Shown here: positions 12,311-24,520 of the stretch, one piece after another
How positions within the stretch are numbered: position 1 is the first letter of the stretch
Layout of the letters: each line of letters begins with the position of its first letter
Assembly (NCBI GenBank): GCA_964034945.1
Contig: OZ035961.1
Span: 18,739,243-18,803,242, forward strand
Length of the DNA stretch: 64,000 bases
Direction: 5' to 3'
Source of the DNA: Chrysopilus asiliformis
Lineage: Eukaryota; Arthropoda; Insecta; Diptera; Rhagionidae
Translations under genes and position numbers: made by a program
The notes under the pieces: generated by a model
The model's database searches: none
Told to the model about the DNA's origin: nothing
The model's input: the letters and a program-made list of their open reading frames with translations, nothing else

Positions 12311-14857
12311 ATGCAGTATTTGTTATTATTTAGTTTGGTTTATAGTTTTTTAATCGTAATAAGTGCTTTTGATAACAGAACTCAGAGTTTTAGTGTTCGT
12401 GGAGGTCGAGGTGGAAATCGGACCGGTAGATTTCTTTTTGATGCGATTTTTCGAATTGGCTCAGATCTTAATAACGCTTTCGATTATGAAGAAACTGACG
12501 AGGATGTAGATTATGATTCACCAGCTTTTGTCAAAACATGTAATTGCGGTAGGTATTTTCATCCAGTTATGTTACCGCAAAGTATTTCCGTTTCACAAAA
12601 TGGATTAAATTTATGCGGATTCGTCTCAATTTTTATTTTTCATGAATTATAAAACATAAGTTAACTGTTAGATCATTTTAAAACATTTTGTTTTCACCTT
12701 GAATCACAAAATTTACCAGACTCTTTTATACGAGTTTGCAAACTTTGATTTGTTTAATTCGGTCTGCAAGTTTGTTTAAATAAAAAAACGCTTGAAGAAA
12801 TTGAAAAAAGACATCATCACGTAATATCTATTAACATATTTTTACTGTATTCTTATGTAAAATAAATACAATTACAGTCTTTGTTATATCAAGTAATTTG
12901 ATCGAATTTCGCTTATTTGATAAATTTCAATCGGATCAAGATGAAGCATAAAAGCTAGAATAGTCAAAATATTTCCTACAAAAGAATTTACAAAAATTGT
13001 AAAAAACCCCAATTCAAAATTCTTTAAACGTAATCTTAATGAATATCTATTGTTACTACAAATGAAGTACCAAAACAAATGATTTTTTCACTCTAAATAC
13101 TGAAACCATATATAGAATATCATAGGTAAATTTGGCAGACAGGTTTTTTTTTTTGTAAAATGTGAGGTCTCTTATACTCCTTTAAACAACCCGGGTTGTT
13201 TTTTGAAATTTTCTCGAAGATCATAAGTCGTATCGAAAAACATACAAAAGAAAAATGTATTTAGAATATGATTTTACATATATCTTCCCTACATCAAAAT
13301 CGAATCTAACCAGTTCTCCCCTGCCCTATATTGATTATGAAGAAGTTTTTCCGATTTTCTCGAACATGGTTCGTATCGAAAAAGTTATAGAAGTTAAATC
13401 ATTTATAATGTAATTTCACATAATTTTTTTATACATAAAAATACATTCCAAACAAAATTTTACAAAATTTCGAATGGAATATATTGATCAAATTAATGTT
13501 TTTTTTTATTTAAAAGCTTAGAATCACGCCATATAAAGTATTTTACGATTGCATAGCGATTGCAGTTTTTTTATGTTTTTAAAGTGTCAAAAATAATAAA
13601 ATTATCTTATTTAAAATTGTCTTATTAAAATTACTTTTACTTCGATAATCGCCCCAAAGAGATTTAAAAAAAAATTAAACATAGAAATAAAATACATAAA
13701 ATGGACCACTAAAACAGACTTGACTATATATTTTCTCACCTACAAGAAAAACAAACAAATTGCATAACTTTAGGCATATACAAATATCTTTCTCGTTTCA
13801 GAGTGCGGTTCATCCAATGAAGAGATTAGAATTGTTGGCGGGAAACCGACTGGAATCAATCAATTTCCTTGGATGGCGAGAATTGTTTATGATGGCAAAT
13901 TCCATTGTGGCGGTACACTTCTCACCAAGGATTATATCATGACAGCTGCACATTGCGTTAAAAGGTTTTAATTTCTATATTTTGTACTGAAAACCATTTT
14001 TACATCAACCTGTTTTTTCATCAGATTGCGACGATCGAAAATTCGCGTAATTCTAGGTGATCATGACCAGCACGTAACCACTGAAACCAAGGCAATCCAA
14101 AGGGCAGTTACCTCAATTGTGAAACATAGAAGTTTCGATCCAGAAACCTATAATAATGATATAGCTTTACTTAGATTACGGAAACCAGTAGTTTTTAGTA
14201 AGACAATGAAACCAGTTTGTTTACCAAGGACCAACTATGACCCAGCAGGTAAATAAAATTAGAGAGTTTTATGAGCCGTTTACTCTAGAAGTTCGTCAGT
14301 TTCGCAGCCTTCTGGGCATATTAGAGTTTTTTTTTCAATTCGAAAAATTAGGTTTTATCTGGTTAGTCATATAAAATCCTTTTCTAGGTTGTAAGTTCAC
14401 AAACTTTCGCCAGATTCAGTGTATTACCAGACGGTTGCGAAACTAGTAATAAGGGAAAAATATAGATAATTGTTTGACGAAACTGTATTTCATGTTTTCA
14501 GGTCGCATAGGGACCGTGGTGGGCTGGGGTCGAACGACTGAAGGTGGTGAATTACCTGGAATCGTTAACCATGTCAAGGTTCCAATTTTAACGTTAACCG
14601 AGTGTAGAAACCAAAAGTATAAAAGTTCAAGGATAACACCGAGTATGCTGTGCGCTGGAAAACCAACAATGGATTCGTGTCAGGGCGACAGTGGAGGGCC
14701 ACTTTTGCTTTCCAACGGGTACAAATATCACATTGTCGGGATAGTATCATGGGGTGTTGGATGCGGTCGAGAAGGATATCCAGGGGTATACACGCGAGTT
14801 AGTAAATTTGTTCCTTGGATACGAGCGAATTTGGATAAAACATGTCTATGCACCTGA
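12311..14857 (+). CDS. CG11836: SP2: secreted serine protease, CG11836-like
   Basis: Four coding exons: 12311-12548, 13802-13964, 14025-14248 and 14502-14857 (326 aa, frame consistent). A signal peptide (residues 1-20) is followed by an acidic, Gly/Arg-rich light chain and the Cys motif CNCECG. Activation is at R89|IVGG. The triad is H130, D179 and S272, with the S1 Asp in DSCQGDSGGP. Stretches such as KSFDP-like RSFDPETYNNDIALLRLRKP and GRIGTVVGWGRT closely resemble Drosophila CG11836 as I remember it. The C-terminus ends in CLCT. The protein is probably secreted and activated by cleavage, with the N-terminal chain staying disulfide-linked. Unlike SP1, SP3, SP4 and SP5, it has no intron before GDSGGP. 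A polyadenylation signal AATAAA is at 14912. Family is certain; the orthology claim comes from memory of the fly protein. Confidence 0.92.
13130..13583 (+). repeat. Second DINE-like family, copy in SP2 intron 1
   Basis: Contains TTTTCTCGAA..TCGTATCGAAAAA, then AGAATATGATTTTACAT and CTACATCAAAATCGA, and ends near GATTGCAGTTTTTTTATG. The same blocks in the same order occur at 26095-26560, and the end occurs at 30090-30395. Block order and terminus also resemble the main DINE-like family. Boundaries are approximate. Confidence 0.5.
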
Positions 14858-16829
14858 ATGTGAAAATAATTTATTTACATAACATAAAACCACTCTAAAC
14901 AACATTTAGCTAATAAATTGATTAATCATTATCATAGATCTTTTGTTTGAACTATTAGTCATGATTTATTCAATCAAAAAATTAGATAAAACCAAATCGA
15001 TTGCAAAAAAACGAGAACGAAAACATTTTTTTTAAATCTTAAATTAATGCTTAAGGGTTTTTTGGTGCATTCAAAGCTAAAAACGAAGTATTTATAAAAT
15101 CTATAAATATTTAAAATATTTTCAAAACACAAAATTAGTTTATAGACATCCTCAGAGTTTATGAAGAGCACAAAATTTCACTCTCTCGTTGAGTATATCA
15201 AAAAAACTGAATTCCACATTTTCAGCCAACGGAATTTTTTCAAAATACTTTCTATATTCTATGTTTTGTAAGAGACTCTGTATGTTTCTTAACCCATATT
15301 TCAAAACTATGGAGCCCAATTTTGTTATTTTTTTTTCTAAGAAAAAACTTGAATACTTTATTTGAGAGTTTTAACTACGTCCATGGATTTTTCGTTCGTT
15401 AAATGATTTTATAGCCATGACTAATATTTTTTTAATTAATAGTTTGCTAGAGTTTTAACAAAACCTTTAATAAAACAATAAATATAGAATAACAGTTTTA
15501 ACTAATTAGCTCAAACCTAGAATCAATTTGAATGGCACGGAATGCCCTATTAAAATAAATGCGAGCACACGGGTTCCAGTGCAAAAAAAATACCTCATTG
15601 ACTTCTACCTGTTTAAAATCTGGTTCTAAGTCGATATCCATCCAGATTTAGCATCACCTGCAGCCCCAGCACGTACACGAGGTAAACACGATACTCATAA
15701 TAGTTGAGTTTCTACAAAACGAATACCATTTGCCGATTACATAATCGTATTACATGTTCCTTTAGCATAATTTATACCGAATAACCGTTACCAATGGTAA
15801 ACACGAAAAAACCCACTAAGAAAACTACGAATATGCTGTGAATAACACGCAATGTTAGCATAAAATGATTGCAAATCAAATGATGATTTCCATGGATCAG
15901 GTGAGTCGCTTGGTTACTTCACTTCACTGTCATTGAAATCAAAGAGGAATCGGATAATCTCTTATGACTTTTCAGTTAGGCAGTTTCGAGATAGGCTTTA
16001 ATCTTGAACTTGCATGACCATGCAATCTATTGATTGAAACTTGATGGTATTTATTATGCCTCTCTATAGATGCAACAGGTTAAGAATGTTTAACATGACA
16101 CGCATTCCAATATCTTTAAAATTGAAGTAATACTTTCTGCAATATCGCAGGCACCAAAATAGGAGATGACCAGTTTCCTCTTTACAAATAAATCTCCCAA
16201 TAGAATCTACATCACAATCGCCATATTTATTTTATGTAAACTCTTACAAAGTGGTGTAACAATAAACCACATAGTATTGTTCCAGCTTAATCAGCCACAG
16301 GCCTTTGACCTGAAAACAATTAAAATTCTACTATTAGAATTTTTATGCTCTCTGGCTATTGTTACCTTTATCTGATTATCGTCATAGCATTTAATACGTT
16401 AATAATTCTATAGTTTCACTTTCGTATTGTGTAATTTTACTACTTTTATAAATAACCTGACGCTCCAATTAGAAATTCAGTTTTGAGTCTCGATTGTTCG
16501 ATTTTAGTTTCGATGTGATTTCCTGCTAATAATAAAGTTGTTCTATCTCTAATTGATTATTTTCGCCGTGATAAAAATATCGTTCTTTGTTTTGATTTTT
16601 TACGCTGTTTTTTTGAGAAATCCAAAATTCCGAATACGCATTTTTCTTTCATTGCAATGAAGACGAAATTTAATCTGGAATCGAAAAAGTTAATCTCGAG
16701 CTTTTGAAACATTGCACAAGAGTATTTTTCGTAAAGTCAGATCAATTCAGCCGTTTCTCGCATACTAATGGAATTTTTTTTGCGGTTCCCTTAAAATCGA
16801 TGCATCATGTCGAAAAAATTATAAGTATA
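14858..16829. other. Spacer between SP2 and DINE-like copy C
   Basis: Holds the SP2 3' end (AATAAA at 14912-14917). The rest is AT-rich. The part from about 15530 to 16080 is less biased but contains no frame I can assign. Confidence 0.45.
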
Positions 16830-17500
16830 AGCATAACAAAAGCTATAATTGCCAATCTGGCAATTATTGAAAACCCGTATGGTGATTTAAGTGAACACGA
16901 ACAGTTGTATCAAAATTCCACTTTGAAGTCAGACTTTCCAATAAGATTTTTTAAAATTTATTCCAATCGGATTTTGATGTATGGGACTTTTATGTAGAAT
17001 CATATCCTAAATAACTTTTGTTCTTGGACTTTTTTGATAAAATTCACCGTTTTTTAGATATTCAGAAAAAAGGTCCATTTTTGCCCATTAACGAACTTAG
17101 CCTCGCATTTTAGGAAAAACGGATCTGAACAAAATTTCAAGACTCTAGCTCAATCCGTGCGCCCGCAATCCGCGCCACAGACAGACAGACAGACAGACGG
17201 ACAGACGGACAGACGGACAGACAGACGGACAGACGGACAGACGGACAGACGGACAGACGGACAGACGGACAGACGGACAGACGGACAGACGGACAGACGG
17301 ACAGACGGACAGACGGACAGACGGACAGACGGACAGACGGACAGACGGACAGACAGACGGACGGACATGGAAAATTCAATTTTTTTTATCATTCTAAACA
17401 CACTGGTGTAATTCATTTTTGTGTGTGATGACGGGATCTTGGCGTTACAAACGGTAAGGCAAAGTTAATATACCCTTTGGTTTCACCATACGGGTATAAA
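16830..17500 (-). mobile_element. DINE-1-like element, copy C
   Basis: Same ends and internal blocks as the copy at 6573. The GGGGTACCCC region is deleted here (a TTCAGAAAAAAGG junction near 17060), and the minisatellite is greatly expanded (17177-17366). Confidence 0.85.
17177..17366. repeat. Expanded (GGACAGAC)n minisatellite in copy C
   Basis: About 190 bp of almost perfect 8-bp units (GGACAGAC, with some GACAGACA variants), roughly 23 units. The long frames in several phases through it, with repeats such as SVCPSVRL on the minus strand, are by-products of the 8-bp period and not genes. Confidence 0.97.
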
Positions 17501-18652
17501 AAGTGTTTACAACACGATTTTCCATCACGTTTTCATACACTAATCGGACCACTTTTTACGCTATCCGCATATAATCCTTTTTGGTGATAACAGTGGAACC
17601 CTGAATTTAACCCATTCTCGAAAATCCTTCACAAACCGGAAGCTACAGAAATTGAGGCATTTTTGGGGTTAAAAAAAGTAAACCGAAGTAAAAAAAACCG
17701 AGCCGAATAATAAGTTGAGGTAAAAAAAATATAAAATGGAAGGTTGAGGATGCCCGAAAAACTAAAATTAGCTTTACGTATTTTATGGCTAGCCTCTTAT
17801 TTAAAATTTTCTTTTCCGATAAACTAATTAAGCCCATAATTTTATCTTGTCATCCAGTTTTATACAGTATCGAATATATCTATGTGTATTTTCATATATT
17901 ATTAAAAAGTATTTTTATGAAAAAAAACCTGACCCATATTATATGGACAAAGTTTTTTATCCGTCGCGTTGCAATAATTATTCAAAAATGATTTGAATTT
18001 TTTAAAAGCACGTTCACCGAGCAAAAAGCTCTTAAATTGACTTTTCAATTCCCCATTTCTCCTCTAGACTAGTGTCTTATAGTAAGAATTTCTCTTGTTG
18101 ACTAAAGAAAGATTGAATAAAAACAGAAAAAAAACTCCTGAAAAACAACAACACTAAAAATGAACGTAAAGACGTTTTGGAACCAAAGTGTTCGGTATCG
18201 TCTCTTCTAACTTACCACTCTTCAACCCGAGCGCGTTCCAACGTACTTCTGCCTTGATTTTTCTTTTAGACCACGACGATATTGACGATGATTCGTTTAC
18301 CAGTCTTTCGTGTTTCGCGTTCATTTCTTATATTTGTATTTTATATTTCACCTGAAGATAAAACAGCGATCAGTGGCCTTTGAGACATCTGATAGAAATG
18401 TCGTGGTCCCAGCACAGCTGAAAGTAAACAAAAAAAAAATTTTTTTTTGAGCTGGCAAAAAACATAACGAGACTAGGATTATAAATAGTTGAATCATAAA
18501 TAACTGGATCGAAATAGGATTAATAGAAAAAAAGTGTTTTTAAAGTGGTACAGTGGAGCATTTGAAAATTGGTGTTTGTGAACAAAAAAAAAAGGATTTT
18601 TTTTTTAATAAAACGAATAAAATTTTGTGTTTTAAAGCTGAAGTTCTTTAAA
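17501..18652. other. Upstream region of SP3
   Basis: At 17592, CAGTGGAACCCTGAATTTAA resembles the start of a pogo/Tigger-type repeat, but its partner end was not found. The interval 18170-18420 is more GC-balanced and may hold the SP3 promoter and 5' UTR. No TATA box could be chosen with confidence. Confidence 0.35.
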
Positions 18653-21600
18653 ATGAAGTGGTTTGCGTGTGTCCTTGGATTACTGTTTATTTCTTTATTG
18701 AGTCATGGACATTCTGTAGTCCCGGGAAAATATGAAGCGTATCTTCAAAAAAAGGAGTTGGAAATTCAAAATGGAGTCGCCCCGCCAAAAAACTTTTTTG
18801 GATATTTAAACAGGGACAATTCACCTCCAAGACATGATACACCTTCCGGTCCGTGCAAATGCAGTAAGTATTTATTTTATTCGAATTTATTAAATGTTCA
18901 TAAGGCTTCAGGAAATACGTATTAACACTTTAAGTGTTCTTGAAAAGGCGACCAAACTGATATTGCTAGCCGAAGCTCTATGCTAGCAAAGAAACTTTCA
19001 ATTAAATAATTATTTTTCAATAAAAGCATCATTAAAGATTCAAGCTAAACATTTATTTTTCGCATTTTAAGCTTCCAGTCAAGGTGTTAAACATTTTTAA
19101 CCAATATTTATACATTCTAACTTCGCAGGTATTGTTAATTTTGGAAAAAAAAAAATTGAAGATCACCAAAGCTATATTTTGATAGCAATTGCTCCAACTA
19201 ACTTCGATTTATATAAATTTTCAATTTATCCTTCCAACCGATTTTACAAACAATCTTTTGATTATGGAATTTTTAAGAAAACCGTTTGGTATTTTGGTTA
19301 TTTTGATTGATGTCCCATAAACGACTGTGTCGATGACTGGCCCAAAAATATTTTATATGGATATAAATGCGTACTGAATTTATAATGACTTTTCTCACCT
19401 TTTGATAACTATTCCAGGGTGCGGAGAACGTAACGATGAATCACGGATTGTGGGTGGTAGTACGGCTCGAGCCAACGAATTCCCCTGGATGGCGCGATTA
19501 AGTTACTTCAGTCGATTCTATTGCGGCGGAACACTCATCAATGATCGATACGTTCTATCGGCGGCTCACTGCATCAAGGGGTAAGCATTATTAATTACTT
19601 GGATTTACATGAGAAAAGAAAGAAAGCCTCTTTGAAAAAAAACACCTCCAATCATCACCTGGGGATATTATCTATTATTATTATTTTTTTCATTTCATTG
19701 CATTAAACTTGACGACTAGATAGAATCTACTTTGGAAGTTTAAATAAAATGACCTACTGCGCAGTTGTCTGTGAATTAAATACGACATGGAATCATGGGA
19801 CAGGTAAAACGGCATTTAGCCCACACCTAAGCGATATTTTGTTTAAGAGAAGATCACTTCTCGTTGAGGATCGTTGACCAGAGATGTTGAAATATTTTTA
19901 CGACATAACATCTTGATCCAGACCAAATGAAATGCTTTTAGCGAAATATTTCTGTTTGCCATGATTTGCCAAGTGTCATCAGACTATTAGGATTAATGAC
20001 ATTTTGATCTTGAAAGGTGTCTTTCACATTCCCAGTCACTCAAAACAGAAAAGGATTCTTCTCGATCGTAATTCAATCGAAAATGCTCCAAAAAATCGCG
20101 TCTGAAAATCATGAGATTGTTTTTTTTTCTTTTTGTTCATTTTTCGAATGTTTACGACGACAGAATGAATATTTGAATTTTTTTTTTTGTGCCACGAATT
20201 CCTCCTAAATGGCTGACTAAGCCTTTAAGATACGCAAGTTGGTCTGTTAACCAGATAACTAAAGAAGAAGTTGATTTTATGTAAATTAGATACCGACACC
20301 GAAAATGCATACATTTTGGATTAAAGTTGAAATCTCAAAGACACAACAGCCCTGATGACGATAAACTACAATTTACTGATCAAAATGTTCTTTGATGATG
20401 TTGATGACCTGATAAGCTTTTTAGCAGTTATAAATTGCTTATTTCCATATATAAGAACCATACACAAAAACTAATAACTCTTCGCATATATTTTGTATCA
20501 ACTCATTCAATTAATTCAGTATTGTGTGATTTAGATCGACTATAAACGAATTCAATTTCGCATATCGAGACCGTTCAATATCGAACTCTAAACGGGTTAT
20601 GAGAATCAAATCAGCGATTAATAAAATTTTAATTATGATAAATTAATTTTTTGAAATCACACGCCACGAAAAGCTTAAGGATATGTGAATCGTATTCCTA
20701 GGAAAACCACTTTTGTTTGTGGAAAAATAATACCAAACTAGTTTTTATTTGCTAAAATATGACCGCTTTCTTTTATTCGCGTCGATTTTAATATACTTTG
20801 GTAAAAGACGATACCTAACAATGCATTTTTTAAGTCGCATCGCAATCACTTTAATGAGTACTTTCCCTCGTTCAAAAAACGTGCTTAGACTTTGCTGAAA
20901 ATGCGGCTTAAATGGTTAAAACTTCTCAATTTAATGAGGATCAAGTCGACAAAGTCTAATTATCACTTTCTTTTTTAGACTCAATTGCGCATTTTAAAAT
21001 TATGCCTAACAAAACCATTTTCTGGCCGGTTTTTGTTGAAGTTGGGAACTTTTTTGAACAAGTACGACAAAACAAATAACTTGAGATAATTTGACCGATT
21101 ATTACAAACTTATGTTCATTTTTTTGAAGCTTTTCATGATTTAAATTTTGTTTTTTGAATAGTGTTGGCCTGAAATGAGTTTTTCTCACCATTCTTGCAT
21201 ATTTCCTTTAAATACCGTTGAAGTGCAAGATGATTTAGCACAAGAACTCATGATTTAAGAAAAACAGCAAAATAAAATAAAGAAACAAATGGTGACTGAT
21301 CATTTTGTCTATCACTTTAGAAAAGTTTTGTTCCTAAACATAACTATTCAAAGATAGAGGCCTCTATTCAATATACATTTTATGTAAAGAAAATAAAAAA
21401 TAGTAATACAAATTTAAAAAAAAACATTTGTGAAAAGTAAAATATTTGTAAAAAGTGTGTACTTGAATAAAAAATAAGTTAAAAAAATGAAAGTAAATAA
21501 AATTAAAATAAAGCGAACTCTCCAGTTAGGATTAAAGCCCAATTCCTGAAAGTCAAAAGTCGCAGTCAACAATAAAGATCTACACAGAAAGAATATTTTT

Positions 21601-24520
21601 TTATGCAATCATCATGTTATAATTAGGACAAACATATTTTGTTTTGCCTCAAACAGAATTCGTTCAGCACTAATATAATTATATTTAGGGTAGTTTATTG
21701 TTATAATTGCTTGGTTCGAAAGGGTTAACTCTTTAATGGCCAGCGGGGCAAAACTTGCATGGAAGTTTATTTCGTATGAGTAGAAAATACATTTCTATGC
21801 AAGTTTTGCCCCTATTGTCGCCCAAGAGTTAATAGCCTACGACTCTTTTGTAGCTCAGAATATTTTTTTTGACACAGTCATTTAAAAAAATACGTCATGT
21901 TTCATTTTTAGAAAAATTTTGGCTAACGTTTACAAATTCACAACCACTTTATTTACTATACAATTATTTAATCTTGATTTCCCTTTTAATTGTCCACAAT
22001 CCAACCGCAATTCAAATTGAATTGAATTTTCTTTCTCAGAATTTAGAACTTGATATCTTGGCGACCATCAATCGTTGTCCACAACAATCGGCATACGAGA
22101 CAACTTTCTTTTTAAATTGCTTCACTGAAAGCATAGATAAGTATAACCGGCCCAAGTGACATGAAGTGGCATAACCCAACTCAATATAAACCTAAATACC
22201 GCAAACATTATTATCTTCAATTGCTGTCGTACCGCGTTTTTCTCGAAATGCTTCACAAGAGCACTGATGGCTCTTCAAGTTAATTGTGGATAAGTGTCAG
22301 CAGAATATTAACTTTTCTTTCAGCCGTTCCCAAAGAATTTCGATTGTTTGCTAAACTTATTAATAACTTACGATCGAGAAATGCATGTGGAACCGCACCC
22401 TTAAAGTAACCACAGATTTGCGGCTCAGACCAAACCAGCCGGTGGCGATAAGCGGCATCTACGTGTGATCTTGTCACTTGGGTGATGATGAATGGTTGAT
22501 CGATCCGTATCGATTCAAAGGGGCTTTTCTATGGAGTCAGTAACAGTAATGATAAGATAAATCACGATAGTTAACTAAAAGATAATATTTTCTGTAATCT
22601 TTTGATCCGATTTAGATTCATGTGGTTCATGATCAAAGTAACTTTTGGTGAGCACGATCGTTGCAATGAATCGATGCGGCCACTTTCGCGTTTCGTTTTG
22701 CGCGCATTCACGCAACCATTCAGCTTTAGTAACTTCGATAACGACATTTCTCTGCTGAGACTAAGCGATCGAGTTCCAATCACGGACTTCATCCGACCGA
22801 TTTGCCTACCAACAATTCATGGTAAACGACGAATCACGATCATTTTTTCAATTAATTTTTTTTCAATTAACTATAATAAAGAGCATTAAACGAAATTATG
22901 TTAATCGATTCTAATAGATCGTGATTATACTGGAACTAAGGCAATTGCTACTGGATGGGGTACTTTGAAGGAGGATGGTAAGCCATCGTGCACTTTGCAG
23001 GAAGTCGATGTTCCCGTTCTAGATAATGAGATCTGTGTCCGGGATTCTAATTACACTTCGAAAATGATTACGGGGAATATGATGTGTGCTGGATATCCAG
23101 GCAAAGGTGAAAAAGATTCATGTCAGGTAAGATAAAACATATAATCAATAATACTGTTTAATTATTGATATTGAAAAAATGTTCCTTAAACGTTTAAATA
23201 TATATTTCAACTTGAGATTCCTTAAGTGGAAATTCGGTAAACAACATTAAATTTACTGGCATTTTTTCTCAAAATAATGCTTAATAGCAAGAGATTTTTT
23301 TAACTCACAATAATATTCTTAAGGCAATTAGTCATTTAGAAAACAGCTCTAATGTTTCATTGTTAGAAAAATCTCGGTTAATGTTTACAAATTGACAATC
23401 GCTTTATTTACTACACAATTACTTAATCTTGATTTCCCTTTTAATTGTCTACAATCCAGCCGCGATTCCAGTAGAATTTAAATTTTTTCTCAGAATTGAG
23501 AGCTTCATATCTAAGTTAACATCAAACAGTGTCCACAAAAATTCACAAACGTGACAACTTTCTTTTTAAACTGCTTTAATGGACGAAAATAAGTATAACT
23601 GTCTTGTAATTACATCAAAAAGCATATTTGTGTTATCGAGAACAACATAGTTTTTTATACCCGTATGGTGAAACCAATTTTTCGTAAAATTTTCCGTTTT
23701 TCGTAAAATGCAAGGCTAAGTTCGTTAATGGGCAAAAATGGACCATTAGGGGGGGGGGGGTACCCCCCATACGAACGTAAACTTTTTTTCTGAATATCTC
23801 AAAAACGGTGAATTTTTTCAAAAAAGTCCAAGAACAAAAGTTATTTAGGATATGATTCTACATAAATCTCCCATACATCAAAATCCGATTGGAATAAATT
23901 TTAAAAAATCTTTTTGGAAAATTTGACTTCAAAGTGGAATTTTGGTACAATTGCTCGAATTAAGATACGAATATTACCATACGGGTTTTCAATAATTGCC
24001 AGATTGGCTTTTGTTATGTTTTTTTGTTAAGTTTAAGCTGCAATTTCCCACAAACTTGTATTGGTAAAACAAGTATTATCGGCTTCAATGCAATAATACC
24101 TTCAAACGTTTTAAAAATTGATTGAAAATTTTCAAAAATTCTACACTGAAACTATCAGTGATTTTCTTTCACAGCGTAGAAAAAAATACTATTTGTAGAC
24201 TTGATAATCCACGACAAGAGATAATACTATTTGTTAATAGTGGCAAATTTTAATAGATTTTCCCAAAAAAACTCGTCACTCTGTAATTTATTGTAAATCC
24301 TAAACGTTTTAATCTAATAAAAACCAATTTAAAATTTCAGGGTGATTCAGGTGGACCATTAATAGCATCTCGACCAGATAAACGTTACGAGCAAATTGGC
24401 GTCGTTTCGTGGGGCAATGGATGTGCTCGTCCAAATTATCCAGGAGTTTATACCCGAATAACACGCTATTTAAAATGGATCGCTGAACATACTAGCGATG
24501 GATGCTACTGCAAAGATTAG
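18653..24520 (+). CDS. CG4914: SP3: secreted serine protease, CG4914-like
   Basis: Five coding exons: 18653-18863, 19418-19580, 22616-22821, 22918-23126 and 24341-24520 (322 aa). The start at 18653 is preferred over an in-frame upstream alternative codon because it opens directly with a signal peptide. After a short light chain come CKCRCG and the activation site R80|IVGG. The triad is H121, D168 and S266, with the S1 Asp in KDSCQGDSGGP. The blocks [20 protein letters not shown] and [17 protein letters not shown] are very close to Drosophila CG4914 as I recall it. An extra Cys pair (C141 in HDRCN, C218 in KPSC) is shared with SP4 and SP5. The C-terminus is GCYCKD. Introns 2 (3 kb) and 4 (1.2 kb) contain repeats, including a 250-bp duplication. 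AATAAA is at 24776. Family is certain; orthology is from memory. Confidence 0.92.
21729..21828. mobile_element. 100-bp TTAA-flanked hairpin MITE
   Basis: Flanked on both sides by TTAA (21725-21728 and 21829-21832). Both ends begin CTCTT, and the inner arms GGGGCAAAACTTGCATGGAA and its near-exact reverse complement pair at 19 of 20 positions. TTAA target sites are typical of piggyBac-mobilised elements. It lies in SP3 intron 2. Confidence 0.8.
21898..22148 (+). repeat. Duplicated 250-bp segment, copy 1 (SP3 intron 2)
   Basis: Shares long blocks with 23353-23599, for example TTAATCTTGATTTCCCTTTT, GACAACTTTCTTTTTAAA and AAGTATAAC, in the same order and orientation. The copies differ at many positions, so the duplication or repeat insertion is old. 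No domain was recognised in the open frame across it. Confidence 0.8.
23353..23599 (+). repeat. Duplicated 250-bp segment, copy 2 (SP3 intron 4)
   Basis: Second copy of the segment at 21898-22148, in the same orientation, directly followed by a DINE-like copy. It may be a duplication within the gene or two copies of an unclassified dispersed repeat. Confidence 0.8.
23653..24025 (+). mobile_element. DINE-1-like element, copy D, internally deleted
   Basis: Starts TATACCCGTATGGTGAAACC, then jumps straight to the TTTTTCGTAAAAT block, so the GGGTATA repeat and the minisatellite are missing. It carries a run of about a dozen G next to TACCCCCC, and ends with a reduced terminal hairpin and CTTTTGTTATG. 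It lies in SP3 intron 4. Confidence 0.8.

Noticed and set aside
14300..14450. Weak inverted repeat in SP2 intron 3 (AGTTTCGCAGCCTTCTGG and its partner)
   Set aside because: Pairing is 16 of 18 over a short stretch, with no target duplication. It may be a decayed MITE, but I cannot support boundaries.
17177..17366. Regular repeat array that could be mistaken for CRISPR
   Set aside because: Units are 8 bp, contiguous and without spacers, in a eukaryotic transposable element.
17137..17416. Overlapping open frames of 80-88 codons on both strands with SVCPSVRL-type or TDGQTDRR-type repeats
   Set aside because: They are produced by the 8-bp minisatellite, which stays open in several phases. Similar frames occur at the other DINE-like copies (6784-7072, 57750-58069).
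18569..18652. In-frame upstream extension of SP3 exon 1
   Set aside because: It is a Lys/Phe-rich stretch from AT-rich leader sequence that does not begin with ATG. The ATG at 18653 opens directly into a signal peptide.
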